A stretch of 43,795 bases of DNA from positions 1 through 43,795 of the forward strand of contig CALDPN010000131.1 in assembly GCA_937911235.1 (NCBI GenBank). The letters are read 5' to 3'. Positions 35,592-43,455 of the stretch are shown here, in pieces. Within the stretch, counting starts at the first letter, position 1. Each line of letters opens with the position of its first letter. The DNA is from an uncultured Bacteroidales bacterium (lineage in GTDB: Bacteria > Bacteroidota > Bacteroidia > Bacteroidales > Paludibacteraceae). A program made the position numbers and the translations under genes. The notes beneath the pieces were generated by a model. The model was given only the letters and a program-made list of their open reading frames with translations, did no database searches and was not told where the DNA came from.

Positions 35592-36457
35592 TGATGACAT
35601 TTTTTTGAATCTTCTGGAGTATATTTCCATCGATTATGCGACCATAAATAACATTCTGGTTGTTTCTTTATAGTCTCTTCTAACAATCTAGTATATTGTT
35701 CTGTAACGTAATATTGTGGAGTGGATTGAATATCGTCGGTTATTAGTTTCACTTTTATTTTATACACACCCCTAGACTCTCTTGTAACATCGAAATAACA
35801 AACAGCATAGTCTAACTTTCTAGCTATTCTCTCTATGCTATCTATCATTGCTGTATTTTGGTTTAGGAATGAGGTCCAATAGTTAAGTGCGTCAGGCATA
35901 GGAGATTGGTCTGCAAGGAAACCAAGTTCGGCTCGTTTGCCTTCTTTTTTAAATTGCGCCAATGTGCGAAGTAGTTTGGTATCTTGCACAGGGTGACCAC
36001 CAAATTTAGACCTTAAATTGTACATTAATTTATCAAAGGTCTCATTTGTCAATTTTTTATAGCCAATATATAGAGAATCTGTTTTGGTTGCCTCAGAGAA
36101 ATATGCCACATATTCCCAACATCCAATATGCGCTAAAAAGTAAACTATAGAACGATTTTCTGCACGAAGTTTTTCTACAAGTTCTATATTTTCCACATAC
36201 AGATGTGATGCCATCTCTTTGTTTGTGATGGTCACTTGCTTGATAATCTCTACTATCTGATCACAAAACTGACGATAAAATGCTTTTTCTAATTTCTTAA
36301 TCTCATCTGCAGTTTTTTCTGGGAATGAATTGGTTAAATTCTTTCTTACCACTTCTCTTCTATATCTAACCACATAATAAGCTAGATAATACAAAACAGA
36401 AGAAAGCACATACAAAGTTTTGTAAGACCTGCGAGATAAAAATTTTAGAAACCACAT
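35588..36457 (-). CDS. Lysophospholipid / lipid A-type acyltransferase
   Basis: This 289-residue protein resembles the HtrB/LpxL/MsbB family, which adds a secondary acyl chain to lipid A at the inner membrane. An N-terminal hydrophobic segment (about 12-31) is followed by the catalytic HX4E motif, His110 to Glu115 in HIGCWE. LADQSP and WSHNRWK, both family features, follow. The acyl donor and position cannot be inferred. It overlaps the glycosyltransferase start by 4 nt and follows a small acidic gene by 12 nt. Confidence 0.88.
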   Translation of the reverse strand: MWFLKFLSRRSYKTLYVLSSVLYYLAYYVVRYRREVVRKNLTNSFPEKTADEIKKLEKAFYRQFCDQIVEIIKQVTITNKEMASHLYVENIELVEKLRAENRSIVYFLAHIGCWEYVAYFSEATKTDSLYIGYKKLTNETFDKLMYNLRSKFGGHPVQDTKLLRTLAQFKKEGKRAELGFLADQSPMPDALNYWTSFLNQNTAMIDSIERIARKLDYAVCYFDVTRESRGVYKIKVKLITDDIQSTPQYYVTEQYTRLLEETIKKQPECYLWSHNRWKYTPEDSKKCHQ

Positions 36458-36469
36458 ATTATTTTCTTA

Positions 36470-36787
36470 TTAATAAACACCTAATGACTCAGAATATTCA
36501 AACTCAGCATCAAGAATAAGCTGAACATTTTCTTCTGTTAGTTTTTCTACATCCATTTCGTCTTTTTTCACTGCTTTAAGGATGTAGTGAAGTAGTTCTT
36601 CTTCTACAATTTCTACTTCCTCGTCTGTGTCTTCGTTTAAGAAGCCTTTAGACTCATAGAAGTCGTAAATTACGTCTAATACGTATTGAATCTCGTCGTC
36701 TGAGATATTTAACTCTTTTGGAAGTTTCTTTTGAATGAATATGATAGCTGCTTCGTCATCATATTCTAAACATTTAATGTCTGTCAT
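36470..36787 (-). CDS. Small acidic hypothetical protein
   Basis: This 105-residue, strongly acidic protein is rich in Asp and Glu and predicted helical, with no signal peptide or membrane segment. I recall no function. It is the first gene of the acyltransferase-glycosyltransferase operon, 12 nt before the acyltransferase. A minus-strand -7 box lies about 45 nt upstream. Codon use and spacing look like a genuine gene. Confidence 0.75.
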   Translation of the reverse strand: MTDIKCLEYDDEAAIIFIQKKLPKELNISDDEIQYVLDVIYDFYESKGFLNEDTDEEVEIVEEELLHYILKAVKKDEMDVEKLTEENVQLILDAEFEYSESLGVY

Positions 36788-36826
36788 ATATTATATTATT
36801 TAATTATTTTCGCATGTATATAGATG

Positions 36827-36834
36827 CAAATTTA
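36827..36834 (-). promoter_or_regulatory. -7 box for the small acidic gene operon
   Basis: The minus strand reads TAAATTTG, matching TAnnTTTG. The leader would be about 36 nt. No -33 element is evident. Confidence 0.5.
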
Positions 36835-36878
36835 TATAAAAAATACGAATTAGTATAATGGTTTGTAAATAAATTTAG

Positions 36879-36886
36879 TAATTTTG
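36879..36886 (+). promoter_or_regulatory. -7 box for panB
   Basis: TAATTTTG matches TAnnTTTG. It lies 25 nt before the panB ATG. A TTTG at 36862 is only 13 nt away, too close to be the usual -33 element. Confidence 0.5.
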
Positions 36887-36910
36887 CACAGAATTTAAAA
36901 CTAATTAATT

Positions 36911-37732
36911 ATGTCTGTACACAAGATTGAAGACCAACGTAAAGTTACTACACATCGCCTTAGAGAAATGAAAGAACGTGGCGAAAAAATTAGCATGCTT
37001 ACAGCATACGATTATTCTATGGCTACTATTCTAGATAGCGCAGGTGTAGATGTACTTTTAATTGGCGACTCTGCATCTAACGTTATGTGTGGTAACACTA
37101 CCACCCTTCCTATTACTCTAGACGAAATGATTTTCCTTGCAAAAGGTGTAATGAAAGCTGCAAAACGCGCATTAGTAGTATGCGACATGCCTTTCGGTAC
37201 ATATCAAGGCAACTCACTTGAAGCTCTAAATTCTGCTATCCGCATAATGAAAGAAACTGGTGTGGATTGTATTAAAATGGAAGGTGGCGAAGAAGTAATC
37301 GATTCTATCAAACGCATTATCTCTGCGGGTATTCCAGTGATGGGTCACTTAGGTTTAATGCCACAATCTATCAACAAATATGGCACATACGCAGTGCGTG
37401 CAAAAGAGGAAGAAGAAGCAAACAAACTAATTGAAGACGCAAAACTTTTAGAAGAAGCTGGTTGTTTTGCTATCGTGCTTGAAAAAATCCCTGCTGCACT
37501 TGCCACTCGCGTGGCACAAGCAGTGCAAATTCCTATTATTGGTATTGGCGCAGGCTCAGGCGTAGATGGTCAAGTGCTTGTAATGCAAGACATGCTTGGC
37601 ATCACCAAAGGTTTCTCTCCAAGATTCCTTCGCCGCTATGCCGACCTAAACACTGTTATCACCGAAGCTGTGCAAAACTACATCGACGACGTAAAATCGC
37701 AAGACTTCCCTTCAGAGAAGGAACAATATTAA
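36911..37732 (+). CDS. panB: 3-methyl-2-oxobutanoate hydroxymethyltransferase
   Basis: PanB makes ketopantoate from ketoisovalerate and methylene-THF, the first committed step to pantothenate. The 273-residue protein has MLTAYDYSMA, the metal-binding LLIGDSASNV, CDMPFGTYQ, VKMEGG-like (CIKMEGG), MGHLGLMPQS and IGIGAGSGVDGQVLVMQD motifs. It is transcribed alone between the acidic gene and a terminator. It feeds the pathway completed by CoaBC at 30844. Confidence 0.97.
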   Translation: MSVHKIEDQRKVTTHRLREMKERGEKISMLTAYDYSMATILDSAGVDVLLIGDSASNVMCGNTTTLPITLDEMIFLAKGVMKAAKRALVVCDMPFGTYQGNSLEALNSAIRIMKETGVDCIKMEGGEEVIDSIKRIISAGIPVMGHLGLMPQSINKYGTYAVRAKEEEEANKLIEDAKLLEEAGCFAIVLEKIPAALATRVAQAVQIPIIGIGAGSGVDGQVLVMQDMLGITKGFSPRFLRRYADLNTVITEAVQNYIDDVKSQDFPSEKEQY

Positions 37733-37757
37733 AAAATATTTTTATTTAAATAATTCA

Positions 37758-37783
37758 GGGTTGCTACATCAAAGTGGCAACCC
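37758..37783. terminator. Bidirectional terminator between panB and LRR gene 2
   Basis: GGGTTGCTAC and GTGGCAACCC form a 10-bp stem (one G-T pair) with a 6-nt loop. T-rich tracts flank both sides. It lies between convergent genes. Confidence 0.8.
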
Positions 37784-37812
37784 TTATTTAGTTTTATGTG
37801 TATCTTGTGAGA

Positions 37813-40800
37813 TTACTTCATCATCACTTTTACAACATCATCAGCTATTGATACAACATATACACCTGGTTGTAAACTACCGTTGTATGCAGTTACATCC
37901 TGACCTAATGTGTTGTAGATTGTAAAATCAGTATCTTGACAAGTTATAAGACCATCAGAAATTGTGATATTTGCATCAGCAAGGGTTTCGACAACGTCGG
38001 TTGGCTCATCTTCTTCATCATCTTCTAACGAGCCTTCATAACCATTTGTTGCGAACACGCCTTTGTATGAAGTTATCTCATTACCTTTTTTATCAATAGC
38101 AGTCATTTGATATTTATACTTAGATGCTCCGTCCAATCCTGTTACAATAAATTGGAAGCCTACACTTGCAGAACGATTACCAAAGTCTATAGAAGTTAAC
38201 TGACCATTTTCATTAAATAGCAATGTGCAGAACACTTCACCATTTTTAGAAATAACTAATTCATAACTACTAGCATTTCCAGTTGAAGGCCATATTATTG
38301 TTGCATTGTTATTACTATCTACTTCTATTTCTACTTTATCTGAGCCTTCCACTTCTTCTGCAGAGATACACTTTATTTCTTTAAACTTACCAAATACATC
38401 ATCTAAATAATAGTAATCATAATAATCACAAGGGATATATAGGTAAGCACTATATGAATTAAATGAATTTACTTTTGCTAGAGGAACCAATGTTGGGTAT
38501 GAGGTTATGTATCTTAATCTGCTACAACCTACAAATGCATTCTCACCTATCGAATTCACTTTTCCTGGTATAGAAATTTCAGTTAACAAAGTCATATCAG
38601 AACATAAATAAGCAGGAATATATTCTACATCATTGCCAAATATTACTGATTTTATTTGAGCAGTTTGTGCATTGAAAGGAGCAGTTGTTTCAGTAAAGTC
38701 TGCACAATTAATTGCATTCCACACTATAGTATCTATATTTGCACAAGAGGTAAACACATCTGGCTCTATTCCTTTAACAAACTCAGGAATTTCTATTTTA
38801 TTTATAGTAGTATCTCCAATATACTCAATAATTTCATCTTCATAATTAACAATAAAATCACCCTCAGGACAACCATTAATTACTTTATCTGCATAATAAG
38901 CAACATAACCATTACTAGTACTACCTTTTACTATATCTAAACTAGAACAATTATACACTGTTTTTAAATTATCGCAACCAAAAAATGCCTCACCACCTAT
39001 AGAAATAACACTATCTCCTATTACAACAGATTTAATACTTTGGCAACCATAAAAAGCATACCTATTAATATTATCTGCAGAAGTTATTTTTACATCGGTT
39101 AGTAATTCATTGTTAATATAAAGGTCTTTTGCATAGCGAGTAGGGTTAGAAAAAAAATCTTCAAAATTAATTTCCACCCATTTATCTACTATACCTAAAT
39201 AATTGACTTTTGTTAATCCACTACAGCCATAGAATGCACCTGAACCAATAGACGTAACACTATTAGGGATAGTAACCGAAGTTAAGCCACTACAGTAATC
39301 GAATGCATGAGAACCAATAGATGTAACACTATTAGGAATAGTAACTGAAGTTAAGCCACTACAGTTTCTGAATGCATTTGAACCAATAGACGTAACACTA
39401 TTAGGAATAGTAACCGAAGTTAATCCACTACAACCTCCGAATGCATAATCACCAATAGACGTAACACTATTAGGGATAGTGATTTCTGTAAGTTTACTCA
39501 TTCCATAACATAAATTTGCAGGAATATGTTCTACTTCATTGCCAAATGTAAATGAAGTTATTTGTGAAAGGATATTATTGAATGGTGTTTCATTATAATA
39601 TCCAAAATCTTCACAATTCTTAGCATTCCATACTACCGAAGTTAAGCCACTACAGTTATTAAATGCAACTTCACCAAATGATGTAACACTTTCACCGATA
39701 GTAACCGAAGTTAATCCACTACAACCTCCGAATGCATCATTACCAATAGACGTAACACTATTAGGGATAGTAACTGAAGTTAATCCACTACAATCTCTGA
39801 ATGCATAATCACCAATAGACGTAACACTATTACCTATACTAACAGAAGTTAATCCACTACAATCATTGAATGCTTCATAACCAATAGACGTAACACTATT
39901 AGGGATAGTAACTGAAGTTAATCCACTACAACCATTGAATGCAGAAGAAACAATAACTCTTGTTCCATCTTTTATTGTATAAGAACCTTTAACAACAGAA
40001 AGATTTGCTTGAATTAGAAAATTATCTATATATAAAACTCCACTATCCCTATTTGATTCACTATTATAAATACCTGTATTATAGAATGCATCATAACCAA
40101 TAGACGTAACATTATTACCAATTTCTACAGATTTAATACTTTTACAATTATAAAATGCATATTGCTTAATGGAATCTGCAGATGTTATTTTTACATCGGC
40201 AAGTAATTCATTGTTAATATAAAGGTCTTTTGCATAATAAGTAGGGTTTGAATTAAAAAAATTAAAATCAATTTCCACCCATTTATCTACTGTTCCTAAG
40301 TAATTGACTTTAGTTAAGCTCCAACAGCCCACGAATGCATTTGAACCAATAGACGTAACACTATTAGGAATAGTAACCGAAGTTAATCCACTACAGTCAT
40401 AGAATGCATTTGAACCAATAGACGTAACACTTTTACCTATACTAACAGAAGTTAAGCCACTACAACCATTGAATGCTTCATTACCAATAGACGTAACACT
40501 ATTAGGAATATTAAAACTAGTATCTTTTTTACCTGCAGGATATTGTATTAAAGTTGTTTTATCCTTATTATAATACAAAACACCATTTTCAGATGAAAAT
40601 TTTTCATTATTTGATGAAACTAATATTTCTGTTAAACTACTACAGCTAGAGAATACATAAAAACCAATAGATGTAACACTATTAGGAATAGTTACAGAAG
40701 TTAATCCACTACAGTATCTGAATGCACTTGAACCAATAGACGTAACACTATAAACCTCAGAATTATAGGTTATTGCCTCTGGAATGGTAACACTTCCTGA

Positions 40801-40959
40801 ATATTCATTGGAATATTCGAATTCATCATTTCCTCTATACGTAACCTTTGCAGTTTTATTGCTTAAATTGTAATAAATACCATCTATTTCCACATCGTGT
40901 GCCCAAAGTATAGTTATTGATAGCATAAGAGCTGAAAACAAAAGTAAAATTCTTTTCAT
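37813..40959 (-). CDS. BspA-like leucine-rich-repeat surface protein 2 with near-identical repeats
   Basis: This 1048-residue exported protein has a signal peptide (MKRILLLFSALML onward, ending about residue 20 at WAHD). It then has many 23-residue LRR_5 repeats, many of them identical (CSGLTSVTIPNSVTSIG). A fibronectin-like domain (about 870-970), an acidic linker and a type IX-like tail (YNTLGQDVTAYNG, PGVYVVSIA) follow. The tail closely matches that of LRR protein 1. The open frame extends to 41049, but the signal peptide starts at ATG 40959. A rod-shaped RNA element lies 65 nt upstream. Probably surface-exposed; the ligand is unknown. Confidence 0.85.
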   Translation of the reverse strand: MKRILLLFSALMLSITILWAHDVEIDGIYYNLSNKTAKVTYRGNDEFEYSNEYSGSVTIPEAITYNSEVYSVTSIGSSAFRYCSGLTSVTIPNSVTSIGFYVFSSCSSLTEILVSSNNEKFSSENGVLYYNKDKTTLIQYPAGKKDTSFNIPNSVTSIGNEAFNGCSGLTSVSIGKSVTSIGSNAFYDCSGLTSVTIPNSVTSIGSNAFVGCWSLTKVNYLGTVDKWVEIDFNFFNSNPTYYAKDLYINNELLADVKITSADSIKQYAFYNCKSIKSVEIGNNVTSIGYDAFYNTGIYNSESNRDSGVLYIDNFLIQANLSVVKGSYTIKDGTRVIVSSAFNGCSGLTSVTIPNSVTSIGYEAFNDCSGLTSVSIGNSVTSIGDYAFRDCSGLTSVTIPNSVTSIGNDAFGGCSGLTSVTIGESVTSFGEVAFNNCSGLTSVVWNAKNCEDFGYYNETPFNNILSQITSFTFGNEVEHIPANLCYGMSKLTEITIPNSVTSIGDYAFGGCSGLTSVTIPNSVTSIGSNAFRNCSGLTSVTIPNSVTSIGSHAFDYCSGLTSVTIPNSVTSIGSGAFYGCSGLTKVNYLGIVDKWVEINFEDFFSNPTRYAKDLYINNELLTDVKITSADNINRYAFYGCQSIKSVVIGDSVISIGGEAFFGCDNLKTVYNCSSLDIVKGSTSNGYVAYYADKVINGCPEGDFIVNYEDEIIEYIGDTTINKIEIPEFVKGIEPDVFTSCANIDTIVWNAINCADFTETTAPFNAQTAQIKSVIFGNDVEYIPAYLCSDMTLLTEISIPGKVNSIGENAFVGCSRLRYITSYPTLVPLAKVNSFNSYSAYLYIPCDYYDYYYLDDVFGKFKEIKCISAEEVEGSDKVEIEVDSNNNATIIWPSTGNASSYELVISKNGEVFCTLLFNENGQLTSIDFGNRSASVGFQFIVTGLDGASKYKYQMTAIDKKGNEITSYKGVFATNGYEGSLEDDEEDEPTDVVETLADANITISDGLITCQDTDFTIYNTLGQDVTAYNGSLQPGVYVVSIADDVVKVMMK
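39225..39480 (-). repeat. Near-identical 69-bp tandem repeats in LRR gene 2
   Basis: Consecutive units of 69 bp encode 23-residue leucine-rich repeats and differ at only a few bases, including synonymous sites. Further blocks lie at about 39700-39950, 40310-40510 and 40650-40750. Low divergence at silent positions indicates recent duplication or ongoing homogenisation. Confidence 0.85.
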
Positions 40960-41024
40960 ATTGTTTGATTTTAAGTTATTAATCTGCTGGGGAATAAACA
41001 TAAAAAGCGTGAATAGGCTTATAC

Positions 41025-41136
41025 GAACTAAAGGTACTGGCATACCCACTCAACATATAAACACTATCCACGCAAAAGCGTAGACGTTCTAGTGCTTATT
41101 GTGCTTGTTGAGTTGAAAGTGCCAGTTTCTTAGTTC
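41025..41136 (-). ncRNA. Rod-shaped structured RNA upstream of LRR gene 2
   Basis: Five nested stems total about 37 bp: GAACTAA/TTAGTTC (7), ACTGGCA/TGCCAGT (7), CTCAACA/TGTTGAG (7), ATAAGCACTA/TAGTGTTTAT (10, one G-U) and CTACGC/GCGTGG (6, one G-U) closed by UUUU. Both imperfect pairs are G-U on the minus strand but A-C on the plus strand, so the RNA is read from the minus strand. It ends 65 nt before the LRR gene ATG. It could be a 5' leader regulator, a separate small RNA or a hairpin mobile element. I cannot match it to a known family. Confidence 0.6.
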
Positions 41137-41226
41137 AAGTACAATAGCAAAACGCTACAATAATTATTATGTTTTTATTTTAAGTTTCTGTTTTTCTGTA
41201 TTTTGTTGTTTTAAATGTTTACATTA

Positions 41227-41234
41227 CAAATGTA
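41227..41234 (-). promoter_or_regulatory. Possible promoter for the rod RNA / LRR gene 2
   Basis: The minus strand reads TACATTTG, matching TAnnTTTG. A transcript from here would run through the rod element into the LRR gene with a leader of about 260 nt. No -33 box is evident and the area is AT-rich. Confidence 0.35.
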
Positions 41235-41283
41235 TTAATATTTTTTAAGAATGTATAATTATTAGATAAAAATTATCACTAAA

Positions 41284-41316
41284 TTTGCAATGCAACAGAA
41301 AAAAATATTATCTTTG
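41284..41316 (+). promoter_or_regulatory. Promoter of the Abi unit
   Basis: TTTG at 41284-41287 and TATCTTTG at 41309-41316 are separated by 21 nt, a full Bacteroidota promoter. Transcription should start near 41320, just before the hairpin. The longest open frame starts inside this promoter, so its TTG at 41285 is not used. Confidence 0.75.
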
Positions 41317-41319
41317 CAT

Positions 41320-41375
41320 CAACAATTTCCGCCACGCCTCTTTTCAATGCGTACCAGGGCGGAACTTATTTTTTA
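41320..41375 (+). ncRNA. Structured RNA upstream of the Abi gene (abiF-motif-like, candidate RNA antitoxin)
   Basis: Right after the promoter, TTCCGCC (41327-41333) pairs with GGCGGAA (41358-41364). Inside it ACGC (41334-41337) pairs with GCGT (41349-41352), leaving an 11-nt loop and a 3' bulge ACCAG. TTATTTTTT (41366-41374) follows, so the hairpin can act as a leaky terminator and release a short RNA of about 50 nt. From memory, a structured RNA motif called abiF is found upstream of Abi_2 genes; this fits, but I cannot run the model. The layout resembles type III toxin-antitoxin loci, with a single RNA unit. Confidence 0.65.
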
Positions 41376-41383
41376 TACATCTT

Positions 41384-42280
41384 ATGACTACATACAATAA
41401 GCAACCAATAAGTATTGCCGACCAAATTTCAACCTTGAAAAACAGGGGACTTATGTTTGATAATGACCAAGCGGCAATTGAAAGTTTGAAAATCATTAGT
41501 TATTTTCGTTTGGCCAATTATTGGAAGCCAATGGAGAGCGACAAGCTTAATCATATTTTTAAACCTAACAGCAAATTTGAAAACGTATTATCTTTGTATA
41601 ATTTTGACAAGGAATTACGTACTATCATTTTTTCAGCTATACAAAGCATTGAAATAGCCCTCCGCACTAAAATCATACAAATAGTTTCATCAAACTATGG
41701 TGCATTTTGGTTTACTAATAAATCATTGTTCTCCAAAGTAACAATCTTTTCCAAATGCTTATCAAATATAGAGGAGGAATTGAAACGCTCAAAAGAAGAT
41801 TTTTTAATTGAGCATTTTGCCAGATACGATAATCCACCATATCCACCTGCATGGAAAACATTGGAGGTCTCATCTTTTGGAACTCTCTCAAAATTATATT
41901 GTAATTTGGCTGATAATAATCTTAAAAAGCAGATTGCAAGGGAACTTGGTTTGCCACAGCACTTATATCTTGAAAGTTGGATAAAAAGTTTGTCAGTATT
42001 ACGTAATTGTATAGCACATCACGCCCGTATATGGAACAGAAAATATCCATGGAAACCACAAATACCTAAAAAACTACAAAGTCCCTGGATTTATGATACT
42101 ACTATATCACATGAGAAACTATATGCACAACTATGTTGTATAGTTTATTTATTGAATGCAATTGATCCAAACAATGACTTCAAACAATCTTTAAAAGCAC
42201 TTTTGTCAAAATACCCTATTGTCGACATTTCCGCAATGGGTTTTCCTAAATTATGGTATAACGAAGCACTTTGGAAATAA
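41384..42280 (+). CDS. Abi_2-family (AbiD/AbiF-like) abortive infection protein
   Basis: This 298-residue cytoplasmic, helical protein has the Abi_2 layout. The N-terminal signature is PISIADQISTLKNRGLMF, then FRLANYWKPM and FDKELRTIIFSAIQSIEIALR. A C-terminal RNCIAHH at 207-213 gives the RX4-6H motif of HEPN ribonucleases (Arg207, His212). It probably cleaves RNA and arrests growth on phage infection. The start is ATG 41384, not the TTG inside the promoter. Codon use differs from neighbours (many TTG Leu codons), suggesting transfer. It has its own promoter and RNA hairpin and is converged on by the dxs operon. Confidence 0.88.
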   Translation: MTTYNKQPISIADQISTLKNRGLMFDNDQAAIESLKIISYFRLANYWKPMESDKLNHIFKPNSKFENVLSLYNFDKELRTIIFSAIQSIEIALRTKIIQIVSSNYGAFWFTNKSLFSKVTIFSKCLSNIEEELKRSKEDFLIEHFARYDNPPYPPAWKTLEVSSFGTLSKLYCNLADNNLKKQIARELGLPQHLYLESWIKSLSVLRNCIAHHARIWNRKYPWKPQIPKKLQSPWIYDTTISHEKLYAQLCCIVYLLNAIDPNNDFKQSLKALLSKYPIVDISAMGFPKLWYNEALWK

Positions 42281-42284
42281 AAAA

Positions 42285-42320
42285 AGGTACCACTGCAATT
42301 TTTAGGTTGCATTGATACCT
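42285..42320 (-). terminator. Terminator of the dxs-ttcA-MIP18 operon
   Basis: A 14-position stem with two mismatches (AGGTA and TACCT outer, TGCAA and TTGCA inner) and an 8-nt loop is followed on the minus strand by TTTTTTATTT. It lies just past the Abi stop codon and may also slow plus-strand transcription. Confidence 0.75.
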
Positions 42321-42377
42321 ATCTTGAATGTATTCTGTCGTAAAAATTTGCTTTTCTTGCGACAAAATTAGAGCTTT

Positions 42378-42692
42378 TTATAAAAATCCTAACTCTAGTT
42401 TAGCTTCTTCAGTCATCATGTCGCGGTCCCAAACTGGTTCGAAGACAAGTTCGATTTCTACTTTGCCAATGCCTTCGATTGATTCTACTTTTTGTTTTAC
42501 GTCTTCTAGGATAAAATCTGCCATTGGGCAAGAAGGCGCAGTAAGGGTCATGTCTATGTGAACGTCGTTGTTGTCGTTTACATCAATTTTATAAACAAGA
42601 CCTAAATCATATATATTAACCGCAATTTCTGGGTCGAATACTGTTTTAAGCATCTTAACGATGTTTTCTTCTAAAGTCAAAAACTCACTCAT
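42378..42692 (-). CDS. MIP18 / DUF59-family iron-sulfur assembly protein (SufT-like)
   Basis: This 104-residue protein has the DUF59 signature: VFDPEIAVNIYDLGLVYKI near the start and MTLTAPSCPM with the conserved cysteine. The family assists iron-sulfur cluster maturation in the cytoplasm. The longer frame begins at 42743 inside ttcA. I use ATG 42692, which overlaps the ttcA stop (ATGA). It is next to a TtcA-like Fe-S tRNA-thiolation enzyme, a sensible pairing. Confidence 0.88.
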   Translation of the reverse strand: MSEFLTLEENIVKMLKTVFDPEIAVNIYDLGLVYKIDVNDNNDVHIDMTLTAPSCPMADFILEDVKQKVESIEGIGKVEIELVFEPVWDRDMMTEEAKLELGFL

Positions 42693-43417
42693 TTTATTAT
42701 TTTTGGTAAATATTCGGTTTGTATATTTGTCATTGAGCCCCAAAGACTATGACGGGCTTCTGGATTCATTTTCTCTAGTAGTGCCATTACCTCTTTCATG
42801 TCGTGACGGAAAGAATCTTGTTCGTAAGGGCAATTTTTTATTTGTTTTTTTAATTCTCTCAGCTGGGCATATTCCACAAGGTCTGCCTCTGGCACAAGGC
42901 AAAGTGGACGGATAATATCCACATCCACCTTATTCATATAAAGCCTTGGCGGCATTGTGGCAAATGCACCTTGAAATGTAAGGTTCATTAGCAAAGTAGA
43001 GAGTATATCGTCTTGGTGATGACCTAGTGCTATTTTTGTGCATCCAAGCTCTTTTGCAAGATCAAAAAGTTTCTTTCTGCGATTCCAAGAACAAAGAAAG
43101 CATGGTGCTTTGCGTTTGTCGGTATCGGGATTGAAACTTGTTGTAACATGGTAAAAAGGCACGCCGAAACCCTCGCAATAGTTTTTAAGGTATTCGATAT
43201 CGGCTTGATATGGAATATTTTCCATGCTTACATGGGCAGCAACAACAGAAAATCGGGGTTTAAAGACCTTTGCACGCTCTGCGAGAAACTCCACAAGTGC
43301 AAGTGAGTCTTTTCCGCCCGAAAGGCCGATTAGGACCTTATCGCCATCGTCGATAAGACCATACTCCTTCATCGCCTTGCGAATTTTTTTCCCAATTTTG
43401 TAAATTACCTTCGGCAT
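42689..43417 (-). CDS. TtcA/TilS-type PP-loop ATPase, probable tRNA 2-thiocytidine synthase
   Basis: This 242-residue N-type ATP pyrophosphatase has SGGKDS at 33-38, CFLC (Cys106, Cys109) and a later cysteine in NCPYE, the pattern of the Fe-S tRNA-thiolation enzyme TtcA. HHQDD is present. It probably thiolates cytidine 32 of certain tRNAs; other PP-loop tRNA modification is possible. It begins 17 nt after the dxs stop, with a TTAGGAG array between, and overlaps the MIP18 gene by 4 nt. Confidence 0.82.
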   Translation of the reverse strand: MPKVIYKIGKKIRKAMKEYGLIDDGDKVLIGLSGGKDSLALVEFLAERAKVFKPRFSVVAAHVSMENIPYQADIEYLKNYCEGFGVPFYHVTTSFNPDTDKRKAPCFLCSWNRRKKLFDLAKELGCTKIALGHHQDDILSTLLMNLTFQGAFATMPPRLYMNKVDVDIIRPLCLVPEADLVEYAQLRELKKQIKNCPYEQDSFRHDMKEVMALLEKMNPEARHSLWGSMTNIQTEYLPKIIK

Positions 43418-43420
43418 CAG

Positions 43421-43455
43421 TTAGGAGTTAGGAGTTAGGAGTTAGGAGTTAGGAG
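43421..43455. repeat. Heptanucleotide tandem repeat (TTAGGAG)x5
   Basis: Five perfect copies fill the gap between dxs and the ttcA-like gene and extend into the dxs coding end, followed by TTTTAAA as at 571-598. It supplies the dxs stop codon and C-terminal LLTPNS. Confidence 0.95.

Noticed and set aside
37813..40959. Regular repeats that could look like a CRISPR array
   Set aside because: The 69-bp repeats are in frame, contiguous and encode 23-residue leucine-rich repeats; there are no short palindromic repeats with unique spacers and no cas genes.
41060..41090. Similarity of CCACGC-loop-GCGTA on the plus strand of the rod element to the Abi leader hairpin
   Set aside because: It first suggested a second antitoxin RNA unit. 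But the rod's imperfect pairs are G-U only on the minus strand, so the plus-strand reading is less stable and the match is probably chance.
41025..41136. Rod element as a miniature inverted-repeat transposon
   Set aside because: No flanking target-site duplication is visible, and the G-U bias between arms favours a transcribed RNA. Kept only as an alternative.
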